Notes: a model not told the origin generated them from the sequence alone. 64,000 nucleotides of DNA from DASUAS01 sp963819475 (GCA_963819475.1 CAWFWE010000004.1:1535812-1599811); one strand, 5' to 3'. Counted from the stretch's first letter, positions 31,725 to 40,725 are shown. Numbers and translations are program-made.

Positions 31725-32147
31725 GTGCGACCGACCGACGAACCCATCGGCCTCGATCTCACCCGGACCGGGCGCCTCCTGAGCCGGGCGTTCGACGACG
31801 AGCTCGTCGTCGCCGGGGCGTCACTGCCCGTCTGGCTGGTCCTCACCGCGCTGAAGCGGGGTGACCACGCCATGCAGCGCGAGCTGGCGGCCGCGGTCGG
31901 GATCGACGACGCCACCCTCACCCATCACCTGCGCCGGATGGAGGCGGACGGGCTCGTCGCCCGGCACCGGGCGCCCGACGACCGCCGGAACCAGCTCGTC
32001 GAGCTCACCGCGGCGGGCGAGAAGCTGTTCGGGCAGTTGCTCGGCGTGGTGACCGGGTTCGACCGCCGGCTCCGGGCGGGCTTCGACGCCGGCGAGCTCG
32101 CGAAGCTGCGGGCCGCATTGGCGCGACTGCGCGAGAACGTGCGCTGA
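31695..32147 (+). CDS. MarR-family transcriptional regulator
   Basis: Up to 150 residues. The winged helix is evident: LPVWLVLTALKRGDHAMQRELA, recognition helix IDDATLTHHLRRMEADGLV, wing RHRAPDDRRNQLVELT. The ATG at 31695 lies within the presumed operator and lacks a Shine-Dalgarno, so a GTG at 31725 (VRPTDEPIGLDL) is an equally good start. Predicted autoregulator that also controls the divergent SDR gene. Confidence 0.88.
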   Translation: MSNDFCYDAEVRPTDEPIGLDLTRTGRLLSRAFDDELVVAGASLPVWLVLTALKRGDHAMQRELAAAVGIDDATLTHHLRRMEADGLVARHRAPDDRRNQLVELTAAGEKLFGQLLGVVTGFDRRLRAGFDAGELAKLRAALARLRENVR

Positions 32148-32184
32148 CGCCGCGACCGACAACACCGAGCGGAAGGGGAGCGTG

Positions 32185-33318
32185 ATGGCAAGCAGGGCGC
32201 ACCGGGGGAACCGACGCGGCGACGCGACCCGGAGCCGGCACATCGAGCTCCCGCGGCCGACCGGCCCGTACGCGGTCGGGCGCCGTGCGCTCGACTGGGT
32301 CGATCCAGACCGGACCGATCCGTACGCGCGGCGACGCCATCCTCGCGAGGTCCCCGCCGTCGTCTGGTATCCGAGCGAGCACGCACCGACAGCCCGACCG
32401 GCTCCCTACCTGCCGCGCGGCTGGGGACTCCACGCCCTGATGTGGGGTGTCGCAGACCGAAGCATCGCAACCCACGCGGTCGCCGGCGCGCCCCTGCCGG
32501 CGGGATCCGATCGCTATCCCGTCCTGCTCTTCTCACCGGCGGGCTGGCCGCCGTACTTCTACGCCGCCACGCTCGAGGAGCTCGCCAGTCACGGGTACAT
32601 CGTCGTCGCGCTGGCACACAGCCACGAGATGATCCCGATGGTGGTCTCGGACGACGGGCACCGCCGTTGGTTCCGCAACGCTGCCATCGCCGGCGCGCTC
32701 ATGGTGTCGCGTCGCCCTCACGCCGAAGACGTGCGCGACCGCGGCGCGGTCGTCGACGTCAAGGCGGCCGATCTGCGCTTCGCGCTCGACCGGGTCGGCG
32801 TCGTCGACGCGGGCGCCGGACCCCTCGCAGGGCGCATCGACCTCGATCATGTCGGCGTGTTCGGTCACTCGTTCGGTGGCGGAGCCGCGGTCGTCGCCTG
32901 CCGTGCGGACCCGCGCTTCGCCGCCTGCGCGAACCTCGACGGCGGGATGTGGCGGGCGCCGGAGCGCTGCACCGTGGTCCGTCCGTGCCTCCTGTTGTTC
33001 GCGGAGCACCCCGAGATGACGCAGCCGTGTGCGAAGTCGGTGGAGCAGAAGATGTTCTCGTCGGTCGAATGGTGCGAAGCCGACCGAGCCCTGCACCTCC
33101 GCTCCTGGGAGCAGTTGATGGACTCCGCCCGACCGGGGACCTGTGCCCAGATCCACCACGCCGAGCACCGGACGTTCATGGACTGGCGCCTGCTGCCCCT
33201 CCGGCGCTGGTCGATCGGCCGCATGGGCAGCGCGACGGCGTCGTTCGAGGTGCTCGCCGCCCAGATCCCGGAGCTCGAGCTCGGATCGCCGCGTGTTCTG
33301 CTCGCCCCGACGGCGTGA
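32185..33318 (+). CDS. Alpha/beta hydrolase (PAF-acetylhydrolase/dienelactone-hydrolase-like)
   Basis: About 377 residues with Shine-Dalgarno GGAAGGGGAG. The nucleophile elbow GVFGHSFGGGAA carries the catalytic Ser. An oxyanion region lies at VLLFSPAGWPPYFYAATLEELASHGYIVVAL, and a late HHAEHRTFMDW supplies the likely catalytic His. The layout matches platelet-activating-factor acetylhydrolase-type esterases. No signal peptide is seen. Substrate unknown. Confidence 0.85.
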   Translation: MASRAHRGNRRGDATRSRHIELPRPTGPYAVGRRALDWVDPDRTDPYARRRHPREVPAVVWYPSEHAPTARPAPYLPRGWGLHALMWGVADRSIATHAVAGAPLPAGSDRYPVLLFSPAGWPPYFYAATLEELASHGYIVVALAHSHEMIPMVVSDDGHRRWFRNAAIAGALMVSRRPHAEDVRDRGAVVDVKAADLRFALDRVGVVDAGAGPLAGRIDLDHVGVFGHSFGGGAAVVACRADPRFAACANLDGGMWRAPERCTVVRPCLLLFAEHPEMTQPCAKSVEQKMFSSVEWCEADRALHLRSWEQLMDSARPGTCAQIHHAEHRTFMDWRLLPLRRWSIGRMGSATASFEVLAAQIPELELGSPRVLLAPTA

Positions 33319-33325
33319 GCGTCGG

Positions 33326-33577
33326 TCAGGAGTAGGACTGCCCGGCTTCGCTCACGAATGCGAGCCGGCCGTCGTGCACGAGGAACTCCTCCATCCAGTG
33401 GATCGCGACCCGCCGATTCGTGAACTGCGGGCGCGGTTCCGTCCCTCGCCGCCACTCCCAGGCGAGATGACCGGAGGAGGTCTCGTACTGCACCAGCCGG
33501 AACCCGGCGTCGGCGGCCTTCGTGATCACCGACTGATCCTCGAGCTCGACCATGAGCGGATTCGTCGACATCGTCAT
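33326..33577 (-). CDS. Small conserved Trp-rich protein (83 aa), paralogue of 20740-20928
   Basis: Reads MTMSTNPLMVELEDQ, then AGFRLVQYETSSGHLAWEW, RRGTEPRPQFTNRRVAIHWMEEFL. The order GFRL, WxW, RG, PQF, HWMEEFL matches the 62-residue protein at 20740-20928. Start could be 33577 or 33571. It is cytoplasmic by composition, with no known domain. Convergent with the upstream hydrolase gene. Confidence 0.7.
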   Translation of the reverse strand: MTMSTNPLMVELEDQSVITKAADAGFRLVQYETSSGHLAWEWRRGTEPRPQFTNRRVAIHWMEEFLVHDGRLAFVSEAGQSYS

Positions 33578-33636
33578 GGCGCCGGATCTACCCGGCGCGC
33601 GGACGCCGAAAACGCGTTGACCCCTTCGAACCGGCG

Positions 33637-34335
33637 TCAGCCCTCGTCGGTCTCGTCGCTCGGGATCGCCAGCTCGTCGCGGGCCGCGTCGGCGAGCTCG
33701 TCGGGTACGTCGTCCCGCTCGTGCCCGCCGGCCGGCGGCTCGGTCGCGGTCGCGCGCGTGGGGTGCACCGTGCGGACGTCGGGGTCGCGGACGATCTCGA
33801 GCGGATGCGTCGAGCCCAACGCTTCCTCGACGTCGCCCGCGTCGGCGTAGACCGCGAGCCACAGCGGGCCCGCGGGCTGATCCTCGAAGGTGTCCGCCAC
33901 CGCCTCCGAGAACCCGACGGATCGTGAGATGGCTGCGAAGCCCCCGAGGACGGCGCCACCGACCGCGAACCAGCCCGTCAACAGGAGGAACACCCAGCCC
34001 TTGTCGTCCAGGCCGGACCAGAGCAGCAGCACGATGCCGATGATCGCCGCCCCGACCAGCGCGCCGACGAGCGCGCCGCCGACGATGCCGACCGCGAGCG
34101 CGACGGTGGTGTTGGCGAGGAAGCGGCGGTCGGCGCGCCGAACGTCGGTGCGTCCGCTGAGGTGGGCGGCGGCCTCGCCGACCAGGGCCAGCTGATCGCC
34201 GTCGACTCCGTGCCCCTCGAGCGCGTTGATGGCATGCCGGACGTCGGCCAGCGTTCCGTACCGCGCGAGAAGCGACGGTTGGGCGTCGTGCGCACTTGCG
34301 GGGGTTGTGGGCAGCTCTCTTGCGGCCGTGCTCAT
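33637..34335 (-). CDS. Two-helix membrane protein with glycine-rich segment (general-stress-protein-like)
   Basis: 232 residues from MSTAARELPTT. A soluble region (LLARYGTLADVRHAINALEGHGVDGDQLALVG) resembles the N-terminal domain of 17M-type general stress proteins. Two hydrophobic segments follow: VALAVGIVGGALVGALVGAA (glycine zipper) and WVFLLLTGWFAVGGAVLGGF. The tail is acidic. Probably an inner-membrane stress protein; role unknown. Confidence 0.7.
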   Translation of the reverse strand: MSTAARELPTTPASAHDAQPSLLARYGTLADVRHAINALEGHGVDGDQLALVGEAAAHLSGRTDVRRADRRFLANTTVALAVGIVGGALVGALVGAAIIGIVLLLWSGLDDKGWVFLLLTGWFAVGGAVLGGFAAISRSVGFSEAVADTFEDQPAGPLWLAVYADAGDVEEALGSTHPLEIVRDPDVRTVHPTRATATEPPAGGHERDDVPDELADAARDELAIPSDETDEG

Positions 34336-34420
34336 GTCGTGAGCCTCCTGGTCACACGCGTCGGTGCGCGTGTACCCGGGAAGCGCAGTGCGCACTCGCG
34401 CTACGGCCGGTGGGCGTGGC

Positions 34421-35278
34421 TCACGCCGCGTGCAGGAGCGCAGCCACCTCGTCGGGCTCGAGGTGGATGCTCGACGCGGTCACGTTCTCCTCGACGTGGG
34501 GGACCGAACCGGTGCCGGGGATGGGCAGCATCGCCGGCGATCGCGCCAGGAGCCACGCGAGGACGACCTGCGTCGCGGTGACGCGGTGGTGGGCGGCGAG
34601 TTCGCCGACCTTCGAGTTCCCCTCGTGGTCCTGGATCGGCGAGTAGGGCAGGAACGCGATGCCCTCCTGCTCGCACAGGTCGAGCATGGCCTCCGACTTG
34701 CGGTCGCTCACGTTGTAACGGTTCTGCACCGAGACGACCGGGGTCATGGACTGCGCGGTCCGGAGCTGCTTTTCGGTGACGTTCGACACGCCGATGTGGC
34801 GGATCTTCCCGGCCTCCTTGAGCTCCACCAGCGCGCCGACCGAGTCCTCGTACGGCACGTTCGGGTCGGGCCGGTGCAGCTGGTACAGCGGGATCTCGTC
34901 GAGGCGGAGCCGCCGAAGGCTGCCGTCGCAGGCCTCCTTGAGGTGGTCGGGGCGGGCGTTCGACGGCCACCGGTTGGGGCCGGTGCGTTCGAGGCCGCCC
35001 TTGGTCGCGATCACGAGGTCCTCGGGGTACGGGTGCAGGGCCTCGGCGATCAGCTCCTCGCTCACGTGCGGACCGTAGGAGTCGGCGGTGTCGATGAAGT
35101 TGACGCCCAGCTCGACGGCGCGGCGGAGCACGGCCTTGGCCTCGTCGCGATCGCGGGGTTCGCCCCAGATGCCCGGTCCGGTGATGCGCATCGCGCCGAA
35201 CCCGAGGCGACGCACGGTGATGTCGCCGCCGATGTCGATGGTGCCGGATGCGGCGTTCGCCGACGAGATGTCGTCCAT
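34421..35278 (-). CDS. Aldo/keto reductase
   Basis: 285 residues from the ATG at 35278, which has a good Shine-Dalgarno (GGAGGAACTC). AKR features: VNFIDTADSYGPHVSEELI (catalytic Asp and Tyr), VIATKGGLERTG (catalytic Lys), and LYQLHRPDPNVPYEDSV (catalytic His region), then IGVSN and the NADPH-binding IPGTGSVPHVEENV. It would reduce an aldehyde or ketone with NADPH. It lies 25 bp from an SDR gene on the same strand. Confidence 0.93.
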   Translation of the reverse strand: MDDISSANAASGTIDIGGDITVRRLGFGAMRITGPGIWGEPRDRDEAKAVLRRAVELGVNFIDTADSYGPHVSEELIAEALHPYPEDLVIATKGGLERTGPNRWPSNARPDHLKEACDGSLRRLRLDEIPLYQLHRPDPNVPYEDSVGALVELKEAGKIRHIGVSNVTEKQLRTAQSMTPVVSVQNRYNVSDRKSEAMLDLCEQEGIAFLPYSPIQDHEGNSKVGELAAHHRVTATQVVLAWLLARSPAMLPIPGTGSVPHVEENVTASSIHLEPDEVAALLHAA

Positions 35279-35303
35279 GAGTTCCTCCACACCGAAGCTG
35301 CGT

Positions 35304-36086
35304 TCACTCGACGTTCCCATTCATCGCCGGTCCGCCGTCCACCGCAAACGTCTGGCCGCTCACGTACGACGCCGCATCGCTGGCGAGGAAGAGGATCGGC
35401 CACGCCACCTCCACCGGCCGGCCTGCCCGGCCCAGCGGGACGTTGGTCGCCATCCGCTGGTGGTCGAGGTTCGCGACCTCCCACGCCGCCACCGCCCGCT
35501 CCGACCCGACCAGCCCGACGGCCACGCAGTTGCACCGGATGCCGTGCGGGCCCCATTCGGCGGCGGTGACCCGGGTGAACATCTGGAGGCCCGACTTGGC
35601 GGCGCTGTAGTGCGCGCCGCCCTTCACGCCGGTGACCCCGGCCCCCGACGACACGTTGACGATGGCGCCCGAGCCCTGCTCGATCATGTGGCGGCCGACC
35701 TCGCGCGTGCACAGGAACGGGCCGCGCACGTTGAGCTCGAAGATGCTGTCCCAGCCGCGGGTCGGGAGCTCCTCCAGCGGACCGAGGCGCGTGCCGCCCG
35801 CGTTGTTCACCAGGATGTCGATCCGGCCGAGCTCCTCCATCGTACGCTCCACCATGCGGACGATGTCGTCCTCCTGCTTCACGTCGGTGCGCACGGGCAC
35901 GCATCGGCGCCCGGTCGCGTCGCGGATCGACGACGCGACCTGCTCCAGCTCTGCTTCCGTCCGGCTCGCGATCACCAGATCGGCACCGTGCTCGGCGAGC
36001 AGGCGCGCGGTCGCGGCGCCGATGCCGGTGCCGCCGCCGGTGACGATCGCGGTACGACCGGTGAGGTCGAGGGGATCCGCGGCCAC
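35304..36086 (-). CDS. Short-chain dehydrogenase/reductase (FabG-like)
   Basis: 260 residues: TAIVTGGGTGIGAATARLL, ILVNNAGGTRLG, IVNVSSGAGVTGVKGGAHYSAAKSG with Ser, Tyr and Lys in place. It ends DGGPAMNGNVE. It is probably in one operon with the SnoaL-like gene (6-bp gap) and the aldo/keto reductase. An NAD(P)-dependent oxidoreductase of a hydroxy/keto acyl or terpenoid substrate; not further assignable. Confidence 0.92.
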   Translation of the reverse strand: MAADPLDLTGRTAIVTGGGTGIGAATARLLAEHGADLVIASRTEAELEQVASSIRDATGRRCVPVRTDVKQEDDIVRMVERTMEELGRIDILVNNAGGTRLGPLEELPTRGWDSIFELNVRGPFLCTREVGRHMIEQGSGAIVNVSSGAGVTGVKGGAHYSAAKSGLQMFTRVTAAEWGPHGIRCNCVAVGLVGSERAVAAWEVANLDHQRMATNVPLGRAGRPVEVAWPILFLASDAASYVSGQTFAVDGGPAMNGNVE

Positions 36087-36091
36087 GGGCG

Positions 36092-36496
36092 TCAGACGGT
36101 CGGGAGCAGCGCGCGGTCGACGTCCTCGCCGGCCATGAGCCGACCGACGAGCCCCATGTCGAAGTAGTCGCGCCAGGCGACGATCAGTCCGTCACGCACC
36201 TCGAACGCGCCCATCACCGCGATGGGCGCGGTGTTGCCGTTCACCGTCATGGTGTCGGTGCGCTCGGTGAGCACGGTGTCACCTTCGGCCGCGAGGTGGT
36301 GGATCTCGAACGCGAGGGATTCCGACATGTCGAGGAAGCCCTTGATCGACGCGATCGACGCGTCCTTGCCCACCGCGGGTTCCATCCCGACGTTGTGGTA
36401 CACGGCCTTGTCGTCGAGCAGGCGCTCGATCGTCGCCAGGTCCTTGGCGGCGAAGGCCGAGCAGAACTCGCGGACGACATCACTGGGCGAGGTCAT
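36092..36496 (-). CDS. Limonene-1,2-epoxide-hydrolase-like (SnoaL fold) protein
   Basis: 134 residues starting MTSPSDVVREFCSAFAAKDL. The ending FEVRDGLIVAWRDYFDMG matches the limonene epoxide hydrolase family, where Asp-Arg-Asp act on an epoxide. An earlier TERTDTMTVNG strand supplies another expected polar position. With the neighbouring P450s and SDRs, an epoxide from terpene or steroid oxidation is plausible (inference). Confidence 0.82.
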   Translation of the reverse strand: MTSPSDVVREFCSAFAAKDLATIERLLDDKAVYHNVGMEPAVGKDASIASIKGFLDMSESLAFEIHHLAAEGDTVLTERTDTMTVNGNTAPIAVMGAFEVRDGLIVAWRDYFDMGLVGRLMAGEDVDRALLPTV

Positions 36497-36614
36497 GGGA
36501 GGGTCTCCTGTTCGACGGGTCCGGGTCGGGCGTGGGCCGCCCCAACCGGCGACCGTACGCCATCGCGGCGATACCCTGCGAGGGCGTAGGTCCCGAATGC
36601 ACCGGAGGACACCC

Positions 36615-37916
36615 ATGGCCACGTCGAAGGACGACCTCATCCTCATCTCCGTCGACGACCACATCGCCGAGCCCGCGACCATGTTCGACGCGCACGTGCC
36701 CGAGAAGTACCGCGCGCTGGCTCCGCGGGTCGTCGACGAGCCCAACGGCGCGCAGCAGTGGTACTACGGCGACATCCGGGGACGGAACCTGGGGTTGAAC
36801 GCGGTGGCCGGCAAGCCGCCCGAGATGTTCAACGTCAACCCGAACCGCTACGAGGACATGCGGCCCGGCTGCTACGACGTCGACGAGCGGGTGCGCGACA
36901 TGTCGGCCGGCGGGCAGCTCGCGGGGTTGAACTTCCCGAACTGGACCGGCTTCTCGGGCCAGGTCCTGAACCAGGGCCCCGACCGCGACGTCAACCTGGT
37001 GATGATCAAGGCGTACAACGACTGGCACGTCGACGAGTGGTGCGGTGCGCACCCCGAGCGCTTCATCCCGTGCGGCATCCTCCCGTTGTTCGACGTCGAG
37101 GAGGCGGCGAAGGAGGTGCGTCGCCTCGCCGACAAGGGCTGCCACGCGGTCACCTTCTCGGAGAACCCCGCCGGGCTCGGCATGCCGAGCATTCACACCC
37201 GCGAGTGGGACCCGCTGTTCGCGGCGTGCTCCGACCACACGACCGTGCTGTGCTGCCACATCGGGTCGTCGTCGAAGGCGTCGAGCACGTCGCCCGACGC
37301 GCCGCCGCCAGTGGCGATGAACCTGTCGTCGGGCATGGCGATCTACACCCTGGGCGACCTGCTGTGGGCCGAGTTCTGGCACCGGTTCCCGAACCTGCGG
37401 TTCTCGCTCACCGAGGGCGACATCGGGTGGATCCCGTACTTCCTGTGGCGTGCCGAGCACACCCTCGACCGTCACAACGGGTGGATCCAGCACGACCAGC
37501 CGCAGGGGCTCTCACCGACCGAGTTGTTCCACGAGCGCATCCTGGTGTGCTTCATCAACGACCGCGTCGGCGTGAAGCTGCTCGACGAGTTCAGCCTCGA
37601 CCAGGTGTGCTGGGAGTCCGACTACCCGCACTCCGACAGCTCGTGGCCGGAGGCGCCGGAGAAGCTGTGGCAGCTCGTCGCCGATCTCGATCCCGACGTC
37701 GTCGACCACATCACGCACCTCAACGCGATGCGCGCCTACCAGTTCGATCCCTTCTCGATCCGCCCGCGCGAGTGCTGCACCGCCGCGTCACTGCGCGCCG
37801 AGGCGACCGACGTCGACACGGTGACGCACGTGGGCCGCCTCGCCGACGACTCCGACCGCGCCGCCTGGCGCCAGATGACCGGCGCCGCCGCGGCGGCCGC
37901 GGCAGCTGCCAAGTAG
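36615..37916 (+). CDS. Amidohydrolase-2 family protein
   Basis: 433 residues. N-terminal LISVDDHIAEPATMFDAHVP (metal ligands D-x-H), central VMIKAYNDWHVDEWC, and C-terminal CWESDYPHSDSSWPEAPE with the conserved SDYPH. An Ala-rich tail (about 10 Ala) ends the protein. Shine-Dalgarno GGAGGAC precedes the ATG. Metal-dependent TIM-barrel hydrolase; substrate unknown. It diverges from the epoxide-hydrolase-like operon. Confidence 0.93.
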   Translation: MATSKDDLILISVDDHIAEPATMFDAHVPEKYRALAPRVVDEPNGAQQWYYGDIRGRNLGLNAVAGKPPEMFNVNPNRYEDMRPGCYDVDERVRDMSAGGQLAGLNFPNWTGFSGQVLNQGPDRDVNLVMIKAYNDWHVDEWCGAHPERFIPCGILPLFDVEEAAKEVRRLADKGCHAVTFSENPAGLGMPSIHTREWDPLFAACSDHTTVLCCHIGSSSKASSTSPDAPPPVAMNLSSGMAIYTLGDLLWAEFWHRFPNLRFSLTEGDIGWIPYFLWRAEHTLDRHNGWIQHDQPQGLSPTELFHERILVCFINDRVGVKLLDEFSLDQVCWESDYPHSDSSWPEAPEKLWQLVADLDPDVVDHITHLNAMRAYQFDPFSIRPRECCTAASLRAEATDVDTVTHVGRLADDSDRAAWRQMTGAAAAAAAAAK

Positions 37917-37924
37917 GTGCCGCG

Positions 37925-38683
37925 CTAGGAGCGGGGGCCACCGCGGTCGCCGGGCCAGCGCGACCCGCCGATGGTGTCGGCGTAGGGCCAGAACGCGATC
38001 GGATCGAGCGCGCCGGCGAGCGTGATCTCGCGGCTCTTGTGGATCGGTGTGACGAGACGGGCGGACAGCTGCTCGCGCATCGGGAGCCGCTCGGTGTACG
38101 GGTCCCACGGGCTGTCGCGCAGGACCAGGGTGCCGTCGACCGTCTCCTCGAACGCGGTGTCACTGACGCTCGCCACCCGGACCACGTGCGGTGGGAAGTC
38201 GTAGCTCTTCTCCACGCCGCCGACCGCGCGCGAGGACTTGATCCACCACTCGTTCTCGGCGTACTCGCCCGACGGGTCGTCGACGACGCCGGTGACGGTC
38301 CCGTGGAACTCGAGGAACGTGTAGCCGTGGTGGGTGCAGCGCGCCTCCACCGCGTCGTCGCGCCGGAAGTAGACGATCGAGCACGGGAATTTCGGCTGGC
38401 CGTTGATCTCCTGGCTGATGAAGATCGCCGACTCCTGGTCGATGCCGAGCCCGATGCCGTAGTAGCCGGCCATGCCCTCGTAGTTCGCCTCCACCTTGGT
38501 GGACACGCCGTATTCCGGTTCGCCCTTCACCGGCACGTTGTAGATGTTCACGTGGACGTGCGGGTCGGCACCGGGCTCGATGCCGGGCGGGAGCAGATCG
38601 GCGATCTTGTCCGGATCGGTCCGGTAGACGAGCTTGAGCAGCGGCCAGCCGGCGATCTCGCCGGGCGTGATGCTTGGGGTCAT
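37925..38683 (-). CDS. Acetoacetate-decarboxylase-like protein
   Basis: 252 residues from MTPSITPGEIAGWPLLKLVYR. It shows the acetoacetate decarboxylase (ADC) fold segments DKIADLLPPGIEPG, VHVNIYNVPV, YYGIGLGIDQESAIFISQEINGQPKFP. The Lys in QPKFP aligns with the Schiff-base Lys of ADC. ADC-like proteins decarboxylate or hydrate beta-keto acids. It converges on the amidohydrolase gene with an 8-bp gap. Activity not certain. Confidence 0.82.
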   Translation of the reverse strand: MTPSITPGEIAGWPLLKLVYRTDPDKIADLLPPGIEPGADPHVHVNIYNVPVKGEPEYGVSTKVEANYEGMAGYYGIGLGIDQESAIFISQEINGQPKFPCSIVYFRRDDAVEARCTHHGYTFLEFHGTVTGVVDDPSGEYAENEWWIKSSRAVGGVEKSYDFPPHVVRVASVSDTAFEETVDGTLVLRDSPWDPYTERLPMREQLSARLVTPIHKSREITLAGALDPIAFWPYADTIGGSRWPGDRGGPRS

Positions 38684-38733
38684 GGTCGTTACGATCGCAC
38701 CCGGCCCCGGACCACGCAACCGAAGGAGACGAC

Positions 38734-39189
38734 GTGAGCGACATCGGGATCAAGGACGTGTCGCACGTGTCGATCGGCGTGTCCGACATGGAACGCTCGA
38801 TCGCGTTCTACCGCGACGTCTTCGGCTGGCAGCAGCTCTTCGACGAGCGCATGGAGGGCGAGGCGTTCGAGCGCCTCACCGGGGTCGCGGGCGCCGCCGG
38901 TCAGGCCTGCGGCGGGCGCATCGGCAGCCTGCGCGTGGAGCTGATGCACTTCAACTTCATCCCCGACGTGCCGTCGACGCCCGGTCTCGGCCTCCGCGTG
39001 CTCTCGATGGAGGTCGACGACGCGCACGCCGCGCACGCCGAGCTGGTGCGCCGCGGCGTCCCGGTGTCGGGCCCGCCGGTCGAGGTGTTCGGTGTGCACA
39101 TGTTCTTCGTGCTCGATCCCGACGGGCAGGGCATCGAGATGTGCGAGTACGTCCCCGGCGGCCCGGCGTGGGGAGGGGCGTACCGATGA
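38734..39189 (+). CDS. VOC-family (glyoxalase/dioxygenase) protein
   Basis: 151 residues from a GTG after GAAGGAG. It has two beta-alpha-beta-beta-beta halves: VSHVSIGVSDMERSIAFYRDVFGW and LSMEVDDAHAAHAELVRRGV, ending FVLDPDGQGIEMCEYVP. Metal ligand candidates are His in SHVSIGV and Glu in GIEMCEY. Could be an epimerase, a lyase or an extradiol dioxygenase-like enzyme. The next hydrolase gene overlaps by 4 bp (ATGA). Confidence 0.88.
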   Translation: MSDIGIKDVSHVSIGVSDMERSIAFYRDVFGWQQLFDERMEGEAFERLTGVAGAAGQACGGRIGSLRVELMHFNFIPDVPSTPGLGLRVLSMEVDDAHAAHAELVRRGVPVSGPPVEVFGVHMFFVLDPDGQGIEMCEYVPGGPAWGGAYR

Positions 39190-39920
39190 CCGAGGTGGCC
39201 GAGTCGTCGCGGTTCGTCGACAACGACGGTGTCCGCCTCCACGCGCTCGACAACGGCCGGGTGGACGCGGCGCTGCCACCGGTGCTCGTCGTCCCCGGGA
39301 TGGGGGAGTACGCCGACGAGTACACCTGGCTGCTCGACTCGCTCGGCGAGCGCCGGGTCGTGGTCGTCGACGTGCGCGGCCGCGGTCGCAGCGACGTTCC
39401 CGACACCGGCTACCGGTGGGAGGATCACATCGGCGACCTGCACGCCGTGGTCGAGGCCACCGGACTCGACCGCCCCGTCGTCGTCGCGTTCTCACGCGGC
39501 TCGTCGTACGCGCTCGGGTACGCGCTCGAGCATCCGACCAGGCTGCGGGGCCTCGTCGTCGGTGACTACTTCGCCCGGCACGTCGGCCTGCCGGCGGAGA
39601 TCGCCGACCAGCAGCTCCGATCGAAGGTGCGCGGCGTGCCGATCTCCGAGCGCATGCCCGAGCACGCGGTGCGCCAGGTGTTCGCCGAGGGCCGGGAAGT
39701 GCCGCTGTGGGGCCGCCTGACCGAGATCCGGTGCCCGGTCCTCGTGATCCGTGGTGGCAGCAAGGGCGCGATCGTCAGCGACGAGATGGCGGCGCAGTGG
39801 CAGGCGGCGCTGCCCTCGGTCGAACTGAAGATGATCGCCGGCGCCGGCCACGACCTCTGGAGCCGCGACGTCGACGCCTACCTCGCGGTGCTGTTGCCCT
39901 TCGTGGCGCAGTGCTCCTGA
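39186..39920 (+). CDS. Alpha/beta hydrolase
   Basis: 244 residues. N-terminal VLVVPGMGEYADEYTWLL (oxyanion loop), nucleophile elbow VVVAFSRGSSYALGYA (Ser in a less usual FSRGS context), acid region CPVLVIRGGSKGAIVSD, and catalytic His in AGAGHDLWSRD. Translationally coupled to the VOC protein gene, so the two likely act in sequence on one substrate. Confidence 0.88.
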   Translation: MTEVAESSRFVDNDGVRLHALDNGRVDAALPPVLVVPGMGEYADEYTWLLDSLGERRVVVVDVRGRGRSDVPDTGYRWEDHIGDLHAVVEATGLDRPVVVAFSRGSSYALGYALEHPTRLRGLVVGDYFARHVGLPAEIADQQLRSKVRGVPISERMPEHAVRQVFAEGREVPLWGRLTEIRCPVLVIRGGSKGAIVSDEMAAQWQAALPSVELKMIAGAGHDLWSRDVDAYLAVLLPFVAQCS

Positions 39921-39942
39921 AGCGCCGGCATCGCGTCTCGGA

Positions 39943-40647
39943 CTACTGCGGCGTGGCGCGGAACCTGACGCAGCAGTAGCCGTCCTCCGGCTCCAGCGCG
40001 GCGTGCAGCCCGGTGCCGTCGACCTCGCGCAGCAAGCCGTCGAGGAAGCTCAGGTTCAGGCCGCAGACGAGGTTCGTGTGCGCGCTCGCGAGACGGTGGA
40101 ACGGGCAATTGTGGAGCACCACCACGCCGTCGTCGCGGCGTTCGGGCTCGAAGCCGAGCGCACCGAGCTCGGCGAGGAAGCATGCGTGTCGGGTCCGGGT
40201 GCTCGACCGGGCGTCGAGGCGGGGAGCCACCGTGGCGCCGATGCTCGACGCTTCGTCGCGCGCGGCCTCGTCGATCGCGGTCGCGATCGGCGAGGCGCCC
40301 GACCGGGCCCGCTCGGCCGCGTCCGCGAGGATCCGCGCCGCCAGCTCGTAGGCGCGCGGCGGCAGGCTCACGCTGATCTCGGCGGAGGTCCGTCGATAGA
40401 CCTTGGCGGGCCGTCCGGCTCCGGGACCGCGGCGATCGTTGAGCCGCCGGTGCTCGGACTCGAGCAGCCCCTCGTCCTCCAGCCGATCGAGATGGTGGGC
40501 GGTCACGCCCCGCCCCAGGTCCAGCGCCGCCGCCGCTTGGTCGCGGCTGACCCACGTCCGCTGCGCGACGACGTAGTCGTAGAGCGCGCGGCGATGGGGC
40601 TCGGCCAGCGCCCCGACCGAGTCGAGGTCGTGCCCGGGTTCGGTCAT
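39943..40647 (-). CDS. ArsR-like winged-helix regulator with C-terminal sensor domain
   Basis: 234 residues from MTEPGHDLDSVGALAEPHRRALYDYVV. The N-terminal wHTH (VSRDQAAAALDLGRGVTAHHLDRLEDEGLL) is followed by a larger domain with Cys/His-rich HNCPFHRLASAHTNLVCGLN and EPEDGYCCVRF, reminiscent of SufR/DeoR-like regulators that bind an Fe-S cluster (inference). It diverges from the DUF2231 gene, and the gap carries a 10-bp inverted repeat. Confidence 0.8.
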   Translation of the reverse strand: MTEPGHDLDSVGALAEPHRRALYDYVVAQRTWVSRDQAAAALDLGRGVTAHHLDRLEDEGLLESEHRRLNDRRGPGAGRPAKVYRRTSAEISVSLPPRAYELAARILADAAERARSGASPIATAIDEAARDEASSIGATVAPRLDARSSTRTRHACFLAELGALGFEPERRDDGVVVLHNCPFHRLASAHTNLVCGLNLSFLDGLLREVDGTGLHAALEPEDGYCCVRFRATPQ

Positions 40648-40657
40648 CCCGACAGTG

Positions 40658-40725
40658 TATCGACAATCAAAGCTTGACTTAGAGCTGTCAGCCGACGAGA
40701 GTAACAACAAGTTCCATTGTCGATA
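40658..40725. promoter_or_regulatory. Inverted repeat TATCGACAAT / ATTGTCGATA in divergent gap
   Basis: Exact 10-bp arms at 40658-40667 and 40716-40725, 48 bp apart, between the regulator gene and the DUF2231 gene. One arm lies near each start. Likely binding sites for the adjacent winged-helix regulator, one for each promoter. Confidence 0.6.
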
